A stretch of 64,000 nucleotides of DNA, from assembly GCA_002405835.1 (NCBI GenBank), contig DHMO01000005.1:1-64000 (forward strand), given 5' to 3'. The stretch comes from Lentisphaeria bacterium UBA4640 (lineage in GTDB: Bacteria > Verrucomicrobiota > Lentisphaeria > Victivallales > UBA1829). The notes below the pieces were generated by a model. That model saw nothing but the letters and a program-made list of their open reading frames with translations, searched no databases and was not told the DNA's origin. Below are positions 8,789-16,779 of this stretch, piece after piece. The translations under genes and the position numbers were made by a program. The stretch's first letter is position 1. Every line of letters begins with the position of its first letter.

Positions 8789-9754
8789 TCAACATCCTTT
8801 CAAGAGTTTGTCTGCGGCGGCAATATCCGTCTGAATTTGAGCGCGGAGTTCGTCAAGCGAGGCGAACTTCTTTTCCCGCCGCACATTTGCCGCAAGCTCC
8901 ACGGCGAGCCGCTTTCCGTAAAGGTCGAGCGACCTGCCGAAGATATGTACTTCCACTTTCGGCGCGGGGTGCTCCTCGTGCCGGACCGTGGGTGCGATTC
9001 CGATATTCACAATGCCCGGAAAACGTTCTGTTCCGGCTTCATCGCCCGCCCGGACCGCGTAGACTCCGAACGGGGGGAGAACCCCGGCGTCCAGATGCAG
9101 ATTTGCCGTTGCCGCGCCGAGCATTTTGCCGGCGAGTCCGAGTCCGTGTTCCACCTTGCCGAACAGCGTGTAGCTGCGTCCGAGCATTTCCGCCGCGGAG
9201 GCAAGGTCTCCTCCGGCAACCGCCTTCCGGATTTCCGTGCTGCTTACAACGCCGTCGCCGAACTTCACCTCGTCGACGGGTGAGAAGACGAAGCGGTCGA
9301 GTTTGGCGCGCCGTTCGAGATCGGCATGCGATCCCGCTGCTTTTGCACCGAAACGCCAGTCGCGTCCGACGCATACTCCGGTCAGTTTCACCGTTCCCGA
9401 GTGCAGACACTGGTCGAGAAACTGGTCGGGTGAGAGAGCCGCGAATTCACGGGTGAACGGGATGACGACCACGGCTTCTGCGCCATACTGGCGGAGCAGA
9501 CGCAGTTTTTCCTCCTGCGGATAGAGCAGGGCGGGGGCTGCTCCGGGGGCGAGAACTGATCGCGGATGCGGATGAAACGTGATGACAACCGGAGTTGAAT
9601 TGGTCCGTTCCGCAATCTCCCGCAGTGTCGCGAGCACCTTCTGATGTCCGCGGTGAACACCGTCGAAAACGCCGATTGCGGCGGCGGCTTTGGTAATTCC
9701 GTAACGGCTGAGGTCGCGCAGACTTTCCGTCCGGATGATTCGGTTCCGGTTCAT
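8789..9754 (-). CDS. ribF: Bifunctional riboflavin kinase/FAD synthetase RibF
   Basis: Phosphorylates riboflavin to FMN and adenylates FMN to FAD. 321 aa. The N-terminal nucleotidyltransferase domain shows GVFDGVHRGHQ (residues 28-38, with the HxGH-type ATP site) and SSTEIRKAV (about 170). The C-terminal kinase domain shows LFGKVEHGLGLAGKMLG (about 197-213). The usual PTANL motif reads ATANL here, a conservative oddity that keeps the Thr and Asn. It is first in the minus-strand operon and has a good promoter directly upstream. I saw no FMN riboswitch. Confidence 0.93.
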   Translation of the reverse strand: MNRNRIIRTESLRDLSRYGITKAAAAIGVFDGVHRGHQKVLATLREIAERTNSTPVVITFHPHPRSVLAPGAAPALLYPQEEKLRLLRQYGAEAVVVIPFTREFAALSPDQFLDQCLHSGTVKLTGVCVGRDWRFGAKAAGSHADLERRAKLDRFVFSPVDEVKFGDGVVSSTEIRKAVAGGDLASAAEMLGRSYTLFGKVEHGLGLAGKMLGAATANLHLDAGVLPPFGVYAVRAGDEAGTERFPGIVNIGIAPTVRHEEHPAPKVEVHIFGRSLDLYGKRLAVELAANVRREKKFASLDELRAQIQTDIAAADKLLKGC

Positions 9755-9785
9755 TCGTTTTCCTTTGAATTAAACATCATCCGGT

Positions 9786-9813
9786 AAGTTAGCACGAATA
9801 ATCGGTTTTTCAA
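9786..9813 (-). promoter_or_regulatory. Promoter of the ribF operon
   Basis: On the minus strand CTTGAAA (-35 at 9808-9813), 16-bp spacer, TAACTT (-10 at 9786-9791), 32 bases upstream of the ribF ATG. It probably drives ribF through tsaC. Confidence 0.55.
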
Positions 9814-9984
9814 GAAAAAGAATGCAAATTGCTGTTCTTCCCCGCCTGTATTCAATGTTTTTCCAATGTCTGAAACTTCGGCGGAGAGGGACGGTTGCAG
9901 TTTCCGGGTATGAACTGCTGTTTAAATTTTATCAGGCTGGAAAAAATTTTATGAATTGTCTTTGAAATGACAACGGGAATGACG

Positions 9985-10012
9985 TTGAAAAATGATTGGC
10001 GCATGCTATAGT
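9985..10012 (+). promoter_or_regulatory. Promoter of the PARG/ARH gene
   Basis: TTGAAA (9985-9990), 16-bp spacer, TATAGT (10007-10012), giving a leader of about 90 nt. It lies in the 358-bp gap after ribF, in which I see no other gene. The rest of the gap is AT-rich. Confidence 0.6.
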
Positions 10013-10112
10013 AATATGCAGGGAAAAGACAATTTTGTAAATTTTCAGAGTCTCTGAAAGTTGCCGGAAACAATTTTTAGAGGTTCCCGCAAAGAAAAAG
10101 GGAAATTGCACG

Positions 10113-11891
10113 ATGAATGAACAGGATTTTTTAGCAAAATTTATTCCCGCATATGAGCAGGGGAATATGGCTGTCTTGCATGAACTGCGCCGGAATGTTT
10201 TTTTTGAAACGGCACAGATTGTAAAGAACGGATCCTATACAACTGATGACGGCGGGCAAGTCGCATTGCCGGATCCGTCCGATATGATGAACGGTTCGGA
10301 GATGTACTGCTCCATTGAGCCTGTCGTGCTGCCGGAGCAGCCGGCTGCCGCGATCATCGAGGTGAAAGACAGCGACTCCCTGCTTGCGGGAAAACAGCTT
10401 CTGGAAGAGGGGTATCATCCGGCAGTTCTGAACTTTGCCAACCGTCAGACGGCGGGCGGCGGGGTGCTGGATGGAGCCGGAGCTCAAGAGGAAAATATTT
10501 TCCGCCGCAGCAACCTTTTCATGTCCTTGTACCAGTTTCATCCGGACGGGATCAGTTTCGGAATTCCTCAAAGACCCGAACGCTACCCGATGGATCGCAC
10601 GGCCGGCGGGATATATTCCCCGGATATCACTGTTTTCAGAGGTCCGGAGCCGGAGGGATATCCTCTCCTGAAAACGCCGTACCGTCTCGGTATTGTAACT
10701 GTTGCCGCGATGAACCGGCCTGAACTGAAAAACCGGTATCGGATTGCCGACCGTCTTGTAAAGCCGGTCAGGGAAAAAATGCGCACGATTTTCCGCATAG
10801 CGCTGAAGCACGGTCATGACGCGATTGTTCTTGGCGCATGGGGCTGCGGAGCCTTCAAAAATCCGCCGCAGCATATCGCGAAACTGTTTCATCAGGTTCT
10901 GGATGAGCCGGAATTCCGTAATCGTTTCAAAAAGGTCGTTTTTGCCATTGTGGACCGCAGAAAACTGGAGATCGGGCAGAAGAAAATCGGAAATTTTCTG
11001 CCGTTTTATGAAGAATTTGCAACGCCTGCGAACATCGTCGGCAATATCGGGCTGCAGGAAGACAAATCGGAGCTGTTCAATCGTTTCAAAGGGATGTTCT
11101 GGGGACTTGTTGTCGGGGATTGCCTCGGTTCACCGATTCAGTTTAGCGAAAAGGACGAGCATCCGTATATTACGGAGATGGAGCCGTGTCCCCGTTTCCG
11201 TGTTCCTGCAGGCTATTGGACAGATGATTCTTCCATGGCGTTCTGCATTGCGGAAAGCCTCGTGCGGCTGAAAAAATACGACCTGGAAGATATCGGCCGG
11301 AATTTTGTCCGCTGGTTCGCCATGGGATTCTGTTCCAGCAAAGATTATGCTTTTGATATCGGCGGGGCGACGGCTTCTGCCATGTATCGGATTGCGCAAG
11401 GATCCCTGTGCAATGGAGAAGAAGAGTCGCAGGGGAACGGAAGCATTATGCGTTTCGCTCCGTCGTATATCTGGAATTACGGTTCCGGAGATGACAAAAT
11501 GCTGTATGAAATCAGCGATTTGACCCACAGCAGCCGGAAAGTCCGGGAGACAATCTCCCTGATGGCCCGGATTTGCGATGAGCACATGGCGGGGAAAAGA
11601 ACCGGAATAGAATCGCTCTACAAGACTCGCGACGAGGTCAACAACTCCGGCTGGGCGGTCTCTTCTCTGCAGGCGGCTCTGTGGGCATTTGAGACAACTT
11701 CGACCTTTGAAGAGGGAATGATTGCCGCAGTCAATCTGGGCGGAGATTCGGATTCCATCGGCGCCGTTTTCGGGCAGATCGCAGGGGCATATTACGGATT
11801 CGAGGCGATTCCTTCCCGCTGGGTCAATGCCGTTAAAGTGCATGAAAAAGTCAATGAACTGATTGAAGCCTTGATCCGGCTGAAAGTGTAA
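10113..11891 (+). CDS. Fused PARG-type macrodomain and ADP-ribosylglycohydrolase
   Basis: 592-aa enzyme predicted to remove ADP-ribose from modified molecules. Residues 1-290 are a TIGR02452/DUF2263 microbial PARG-like macrodomain: the loop TAGGGVLDGAGAQEENIFRRS (about 110-130) carries the GGG and catalytic Q-E-E of poly(ADP-ribose) glycohydrolases. Residues 325-590 are an ARH/DraG-type hydrolase: GDCLGSPIQF, the metal-binding WTDDSSMA (TDDS in place of TDDT) and GGDSDSIGAVFGQ near the C-terminus. Both active sites look complete, so one chain could cut both glycosidic linkages. No ADP-ribosyltransferase is visible in the window. Flanking Nudix/NrtR-like remnants fit an NAD/ADP-ribose neighbourhood. 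A weak hairpin (AGCCC-GTCC-GGGCT) follows the stop. Confidence 0.9.
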   Translation: MNEQDFLAKFIPAYEQGNMAVLHELRRNVFFETAQIVKNGSYTTDDGGQVALPDPSDMMNGSEMYCSIEPVVLPEQPAAAIIEVKDSDSLLAGKQLLEEGYHPAVLNFANRQTAGGGVLDGAGAQEENIFRRSNLFMSLYQFHPDGISFGIPQRPERYPMDRTAGGIYSPDITVFRGPEPEGYPLLKTPYRLGIVTVAAMNRPELKNRYRIADRLVKPVREKMRTIFRIALKHGHDAIVLGAWGCGAFKNPPQHIAKLFHQVLDEPEFRNRFKKVVFAIVDRRKLEIGQKKIGNFLPFYEEFATPANIVGNIGLQEDKSELFNRFKGMFWGLVVGDCLGSPIQFSEKDEHPYITEMEPCPRFRVPAGYWTDDSSMAFCIAESLVRLKKYDLEDIGRNFVRWFAMGFCSSKDYAFDIGGATASAMYRIAQGSLCNGEEESQGNGSIMRFAPSYIWNYGSGDDKMLYEISDLTHSSRKVRETISLMARICDEHMAGKRTGIESLYKTRDEVNNSGWAVSSLQAALWAFETTSTFEEGMIAAVNLGGDSDSIGAVFGQIAGAYYGFEAIPSRWVNAVKVHEKVNELIEALIRLKV

Positions 11892-11949
11892 TCGGAAACA
11901 GGTGCGTCGCAGAGCCCGTCCGGGCTTTCTGTGATTCTGTTAAACGCAG

Positions 11950-11989
11950 ATAACGTCCGTCAAATGTGTGTGCATTTGACGGACGTTAT
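11950..11989. terminator. Perfect 17-bp hairpin
   Basis: Arms 11950-11966 and 11973-11989 are perfectly complementary over 17 bp, with a 6-nt loop TGTGTG. It lies between the converging PARG/ARH gene and uppP. No U-tract on either strand, so it could be a bidirectional terminator, a Rho-independent variant or a protein-binding palindrome. Confidence 0.6.
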
Positions 11990-12014
11990 TGTATTCGAAG
12001 CATGACTGCGCTTC

Positions 12015-12836
12015 TTACTGCGCTTTCCGGAAGAAAATGTAAAAGAGAATGAGGATTATTCCGAGAACAATCCGGTACCAGCCGAAGAGTTTGAAATCTT
12101 TGCGGCGGATGTAATTCATGAAGAACGCAATCACCGCCCATGCCACAAAGAACGCCGCGACAAAACCGACCGCCGTTGCAATCCACTGCTGCTGCGTCAG
12201 CGCAGCACCGTGTTTCAGAAGACTGTACGCTGAGGCCGCGAACATGGTTGGAATTGCAAGGAAAAAGGAGTATTCCACAGCGACCTGCCGCGAGGTCCCG
12301 AGCATCAGCGAACCGAGAATCGTCGAGGCCGAGCGCGAAGTCCCTGGAATCATTGCAAGACACTGCACAATGCCGATCAGGAACGCCCGTTTGAAACTCA
12401 GCTCTTCCGTGCTGGAAACGATGATGGTCCGTTTGATCGCTTCAATCCAGAGCAGCGCAACTCCGCCGACAATCAGCGCGATTGCGACTGTGAGCGTGTT
12501 GTAAAGCAGTTCCTGGATTCGGGAGCCGAAGAGTCCGCCGATGACGATTGCCGGAATCACGCCGACAGCCGCTTTGCACCAGAGCAGAAATGCGGATTTG
12601 CGCACTTCCGCATCGCGGAGCGCCTGAATCGGAAAAAGTTTTTTGTGGAAGTAAAACAGCACTGCAAAAATGGAGCCGAGCTGAACCACGACGAAAAACA
12701 TGTCTTTGAACCCGGAGTCGAGTTTGATGAACTCGTCCACGATGATCATGTGACCGGTGCTGCTGATCGGCAGAAATTCCGTAATTCCCTGAACGACGCC
12801 GAGAATCAGAGCGTACAGATCCAGAATCCAATCCAT
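12015..12836 (-). CDS. uppP: Undecaprenyl-diphosphatase UppP (BacA family)
   Basis: Integral membrane phosphatase that recycles undecaprenyl pyrophosphate to the monophosphate carrier for peptidoglycan and other wall polymers; overproduction is linked to bacitracin resistance. 273 aa with about eight membrane helices. Signature motifs are GVVQGITEFLPISSTGHMII (residues 13-32, catalytic Glu) and PGTSRSASTI (about 164-173, catalytic Arg). GGAG lies six bases before the ATG. It is downstream of argG but separated from it by a strong terminator, so it is probably expressed separately. Confidence 0.95.
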   Translation of the reverse strand: MDWILDLYALILGVVQGITEFLPISSTGHMIIVDEFIKLDSGFKDMFFVVVQLGSIFAVLFYFHKKLFPIQALRDAEVRKSAFLLWCKAAVGVIPAIVIGGLFGSRIQELLYNTLTVAIALIVGGVALLWIEAIKRTIIVSSTEELSFKRAFLIGIVQCLAMIPGTSRSASTILGSLMLGTSRQVAVEYSFFLAIPTMFAASAYSLLKHGAALTQQQWIATAVGFVAAFFVAWAVIAFFMNYIRRKDFKLFGWYRIVLGIILILFYIFFRKAQ

Positions 12837-12860
12837 AAAAACTCCATTTCAAAAAAAGAA

Positions 12861-12893
12861 AAACCGGAACCGTCCTTGCAACGGCTCCGGTTT
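12861..12893 (-). terminator. argG terminator
   Basis: On the minus strand AAACCGGAGCCGT-loop-ACGGTTCCGGTTT followed by TTCTTTTTTT. A strong intrinsic terminator 15 bases after the argG stop. Confidence 0.85.
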
Positions 12894-12908
12894 GTGTGCA
12901 TTCCGCGA

Positions 12909-14153
12909 TTACTTTGTGGTGTAGCGGTGCTGCTTGTGGGCGAGAACTTTCAGGCGCATTGCGTTCTGGGCAATGTAGCCGGAAGCCATCGTCGGATCCT
13001 GCAGACCGTGGTCGTCTTCGAAGGTCGCGAGCGACTCGTCGTAGAGACTGTACGGGGAACGGCGTCCGTTGACCATGACCGCGCCCTTGAAGAGGTTGAC
13101 GCGGACATCGCCGGTGACGAAACGCTGGGATTCGGTGCAGAGAGCCTGAATCATTTCGCGCTCGGGGGCGAACCAGAAGCCGTTGTAGCAGAGTTCCGCA
13201 TACTTCGGCATGAGCATGTTCTTGAGTCCGATGCTGGCGCCGTCCATGCAGATGGTTTCGAGGTCGCGGTGCGCTTCAAGGAGGATGGTTCCTGCGGGGG
13301 TGTTGTAAACGCCGCGGGACTTCATCTGAGTGAAGCGGGTTTCGACGATGTCGATGGTTCCGATCGCGTGGTCGCAGCCGATCTTGTTGAGTTTGCGCAT
13401 GAGCTGGGCGGGAGAGAGTCTCTCGCCGTTGACCGCGACGGGGATGCCCTTTTCGAAGGAGATAACGACGTCTTCCGGTTCATTTTTCGCCTGGGAGACG
13501 GGCTTGGTCATAACCCACATGTGTTCGAGGTCGGGGGCAACCCACGGATCTTCGAGATCCTGAGATTCGAAGGAGATGTGGAGGAGGTTGCGGTCCATGG
13601 AGTAGGTTTTCTTGATGGAAGCGGTGATGTTGAGACCGTTTTCCTTGCAGTACTTGACCATGTCTTCGCGGCCCTTGAACGGCCAGAGATCGGGGCGGCG
13701 CCAGGGGGCGAGAACCTTGAGCGCGGGATCAAGCGCGTTGATGCTGAGTTCGAAGCGGACCTGGTCGTTTCCGCGGAAAGTTGCAAAGTGCATGATGGTG
13801 TCGGCGCCTTCCTGATGCGCGAGTTCGACGAGCCCTTTTGCGATGGTCGGACGGGCGAGGGAGGTTCCGAGGAGATATTTGCCTTCATACATGGCGTTCA
13901 TCTGCAGAGCGGGGAAGTAGTAGTCGCGGATGAAGTCTTCGGCGATGTCGGCGAGGATGCATTTTTTAGCGCCGAGAGCGAGAGCTTTCGCCTCAAGCCC
14001 GTCGGTTTCCTCTTCCATTCCGACGTCCGCGCAGTACGCGATGATTTCGGTCTGGGGGTACTGATGGGCGAAGAAATGGAGCGCCGTTGTGGTGTCGAGT
14101 CCGCCGGAGAAGGCGAGGATGATTTTCTTGTGGTCGAATTTAGCCGTGTTCAT
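12909..14153 (-). CDS. argG: Argininosuccinate synthase
   Basis: Joins citrulline and aspartate with ATP in arginine synthesis. 414 aa, normal length. The N-terminal ATP pyrophosphatase loop is AFSGGLDTTTAL (residues 14-25). The citrulline/aspartate segment reads FATFRGNDQVRFEL; most bacterial enzymes have GATGKGNDQVRFEL, so the two residues before GND are altered while Thr, Asn and Asp are kept. AAGGAG precedes the ATG at good spacing. No other arginine genes are adjacent (no argH). Confidence 0.95.
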   Translation of the reverse strand: MNTAKFDHKKIILAFSGGLDTTTALHFFAHQYPQTEIIAYCADVGMEEETDGLEAKALALGAKKCILADIAEDFIRDYYFPALQMNAMYEGKYLLGTSLARPTIAKGLVELAHQEGADTIMHFATFRGNDQVRFELSINALDPALKVLAPWRRPDLWPFKGREDMVKYCKENGLNITASIKKTYSMDRNLLHISFESQDLEDPWVAPDLEHMWVMTKPVSQAKNEPEDVVISFEKGIPVAVNGERLSPAQLMRKLNKIGCDHAIGTIDIVETRFTQMKSRGVYNTPAGTILLEAHRDLETICMDGASIGLKNMLMPKYAELCYNGFWFAPEREMIQALCTESQRFVTGDVRVNLFKGAVMVNGRRSPYSLYDESLATFEDDHGLQDPTMASGYIAQNAMRLKVLAHKQHRYTTK

Positions 14154-14195
14154 GATAAACTCCTTAAGTTTTCTTTAATCAGGCTTTTGAGTAGT

Positions 14196-14223
14196 AAGAT
14201 ACCATTCAATCGTTTTTTTTCAA
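14196..14223 (-). promoter_or_regulatory. argG promoter
   Basis: Minus strand TTGAAA (14218-14223), 16-bp spacer, TATCTT (14196-14201), 42 bases upstream of the ATG. Confidence 0.5.
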
Positions 14224-14250
14224 CCGGAAAATTTCTTTTTTTGCAAAAAA

Positions 14251-16566
14251 CTAGGCTATGACCGCCCAGTTCATATCGACACCGCGCCCCATTTCCCGCC
14301 ACCTGCTCATATCGCCGCCGGAATAATAGCCGAGCATTCCTGTTGAATACTGGCGCACGAGCAGATCGTCTTTGCCGTCTCCGTCATAATCTCCCGCGCC
14401 GACAATGAACCAGTCTTTGGCATCCAGCTGTCCAAGTGTTGACCACTGGGAACTCTGTCCGTTTTCATATTTCATGACCAAACCAGTCTGTTGATGGTAA
14501 AGCACTAGATCATCTTTTCCGTCACCGGAGAAATCGCCGATTGCGCATACCTTCCAGTCGGAGGCGGTCCCGAGAGAGGTAAATTTGCTGTTGATATTGA
14601 CTGTGTAGAGACTGTTATTGTTGCGTAAGAGTATTTCGTCCTTGCCGTCACCGTCAAAATCTCCGGTTCCAAGCATATTCCAGCTGTTGTCGAACCAGCC
14701 GGTGATTGACACCCATTGATTGGTCCCGTCGGCCCAAATGCCGAGAGCTCCAAGCTCCGGTGCATGCCAGACGATTGAATTTTTTCCGGTGTTCCCGGTT
14801 ATATTGCCGACCTTGACCTTCCATTCTATATTGTTGTAATTGGTGAGGTGGCTGATGTTCTGCCAGGTAGAAGTATCACCATCCTTGCGGAATCCGATGT
14901 ATGCACCCTTGACGCCGTTGATCGTTATGTTTCCGACCATAACGATATCGGCTTTTCCGTTTGAATCCATATCATAAGCTCCGAGAACCTGCCATTCTGC
15001 AGGCTCTGCGAGTCCCTGACCTTGCCAGTTGTTTTTGCCGTCGAGCCAGAATCCAACCTGATGATCCGCATTGTATTGGAACATCACATCGCTGATTCCA
15101 TTGCCGTTGATGTCGGATTTCACCGTTCGTGCTGCTGTTGTTCCTGTAACAGTGAGTGTCAGCTGCCCGTCCTTTTTATTCAGAGTATAAGAAGTGTTAC
15201 CGATTTTCAATGAACTTCCGACCGTAATGGAACCAAGATTTGCAGTACTGTTGCGAATGGTGATTGTTCCGTTGAAATTGCTTGCTCCGTCCGCGAGCCG
15301 GTATGTTCCCGCTTTCGTGTTTCCGGAAACTGTGATGGCATAATCCGGAGTACCGTTGATCAACGCCAGATTATTGACTTGCGCCGCTGAATTCGAGTCT
15401 CCCTGTGTCAAATCAAAATTCAGCGTGCTGCCTTGATACATGCTGACAACTGCTCCATCGGCAATGTTGAGTCCCGTAGCGGTGGCGCCGGAAGAAACAT
15501 GCATACTGCCACCGAAGAGAACTGTCGTTTGGGTGGCTGATCCTCCGGAGAGAATTACAGCGCAATTATTGCCAGAAAAATTTAGATTCAATTCATGGAC
15601 AACTGCATTTTTAACGCTGACAGCGCCGCTTACAATAGATGAGTAGTAGGTTGAGTTTTGCAGGGTGAATCCATTGATTGTTCCTCCTGAAAGTATTGTC
15701 GTGCTGTTCGTTGTGCCTTGGGGACCAATAAATAGAATGCCTCCATTTTGAACCGTTGTCCTATTTGCTACTCCTGCAGGGCGACTCATCTCTTCTGCAT
15801 AATCTTCATCATAGTAATCAACTGTTCCAACCGCCATTATTCCTCCAGAGCTTAAGACCGTGTTACTGGCTGAACCTCCGGCGCTAATGAACATGGATGC
15901 ATAGGAATTTACAATTGAACTGCTTGCGAATCCGCCAAATTTAATCTCTAAATACCCAAATGATTTTACTGTCGTTCGATTTGCTAAACCTTTTGATTCG
16001 ATAAACATAAATGCACTGCTGTTTACAGTTGTGTTTGTCGCGGTTCCTCCAGAATAAATGAAACCATCTTCCCAATAGTCTACAGTTGCATTTTCTGTTT
16101 TAATAGCTCCGTTTATGATCGAAGCATAATAAGCGGAACTGTGTAATGTAAAACCGTTTATCATTCCTCCCGATTTTATGGTAGTTCGATATGCGGAACC
16201 CAAAGGCTTTATGTGAATTTCCCCTCCGGAGCTTACTGTCGTGTTGCTGGCTACAGCTCCTTCATAGAGAATAAAATCACCTGCTACTGTTGTATCATTT
16301 GCCTTGCCTCCAGAATAAATACATAAGTCGCTTTCGCTATTTGCACTTGTGTGGTTTACTGTCCCGCCGGATACTTCAATTTCTCCACCTTCATTTATTG
16401 TACAGTAATTTACATAGCCTCCGGATGAAGCAACGAGGACGCCGTCGCTGATAGTCGTGTGTGTCGCAGTTCCTCCGGAAAGAACGGTCATCAATGCTTC
16501 ATGATTCCTTCCTTCAAGTACTAGACCACTGCTGACAACTCCTTTTGAAACATAGCGTATAGTCAT
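14251..16566 (-). CDS. AIDA-like repeat and VCBS/FG-GAP surface protein
   Basis: 771-aa repeat protein, probably extracellular. Residues 1-400 are built of about 19-residue units such as SGGTATNTTVNSS and SGGSASNTVLSSGG, the beta-helix repeat seen in AIDA-type adhesins. Residues 480-771 hold VCBS/FG-GAP-like units with calcium-loop motifs: DINGNGISDVM, DMDSNGKADIV, DFDGDGKDEIL, DFSGDGKDDLV, DYDGDGKDDLL. The C-terminus ends WAVIA. There is no Sec signal peptide and no autotransporter barrel, so export by a type I-like C-terminal signal is possible. GGAG lies nine bases before the ATG. The 5' half is clearly more AT-rich than its neighbours, suggesting acquisition or domain shuffling. A role in adhesion or glycan binding is inference. 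Confidence 0.8.
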   Translation of the reverse strand: MTIRYVSKGVVSSGLVLEGRNHEALMTVLSGGTATHTTISDGVLVASSGGYVNYCTINEGGEIEVSGGTVNHTSANSESDLCIYSGGKANDTTVAGDFILYEGAVASNTTVSSGGEIHIKPLGSAYRTTIKSGGMINGFTLHSSAYYASIINGAIKTENATVDYWEDGFIYSGGTATNTTVNSSAFMFIESKGLANRTTVKSFGYLEIKFGGFASSSIVNSYASMFISAGGSASNTVLSSGGIMAVGTVDYYDEDYAEEMSRPAGVANRTTVQNGGILFIGPQGTTNSTTILSGGTINGFTLQNSTYYSSIVSGAVSVKNAVVHELNLNFSGNNCAVILSGGSATQTTVLFGGSMHVSSGATATGLNIADGAVVSMYQGSTLNFDLTQGDSNSAAQVNNLALINGTPDYAITVSGNTKAGTYRLADGASNFNGTITIRNSTANLGSITVGSSLKIGNTSYTLNKKDGQLTLTVTGTTAARTVKSDINGNGISDVMFQYNADHQVGFWLDGKNNWQGQGLAEPAEWQVLGAYDMDSNGKADIVMVGNITINGVKGAYIGFRKDGDTSTWQNISHLTNYNNIEWKVKVGNITGNTGKNSIVWHAPELGALGIWADGTNQWVSITGWFDNSWNMLGTGDFDGDGKDEILLRNNNSLYTVNINSKFTSLGTASDWKVCAIGDFSGDGKDDLVLYHQQTGLVMKYENGQSSQWSTLGQLDAKDWFIVGAGDYDGDGKDDLLVRQYSTGMLGYYSGGDMSRWREMGRGVDMNWAVIA

Positions 16567-16728
16567 AATATATTCTCCATTTTTTGTTGTTTAGTTGCTT
16601 GGTAATATAAGTTGAGATTTGCGGTTTGTTAAATTTTCTGTGATTTAATACAGAAAATTTTTGCTGATATTGAAATGCTTGTTTTTGATTGAGATGCGTA
16701 ATATATTGCAAACAAACAATTTAAAACA

Positions 16729-16763
16729 AAACCAGCCGGCCCTGCATAAGGTCCGGCTGGTTT
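16729..16763 (-). terminator. Terminator after ugd
   Basis: AAACCAGCCGG (16729-16739) pairs with CCGGCTGGTTT (16753-16763). On the minus strand it ends in TTTTGTTTTAAATTG. It closes the guaB-ugd operon. Confidence 0.8.
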
Positions 16764-16779
16764 GCTGCGGGAGACCGCT

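Noticed and set aside
7502..10112. preQ1 or FMN riboswitch upstream of queD and ribF
   Set aside because: queD lies inside an operon with 11 bases upstream, and the ribF leader is about 25 nt, too short for either riboswitch.
12645..14261. 538-codon plus-strand ORF opposite argG
   Set aside because: An antisense shadow of argG. Its Asp/Glu/Val-rich composition arises from the GC-rich third positions of the real gene.
14251..16566. Repeats in the AIDA gene as a CRISPR array
   Set aside because: The repeats are degenerate, in frame and about 57 bp long with no unique spacers; they encode protein repeats.
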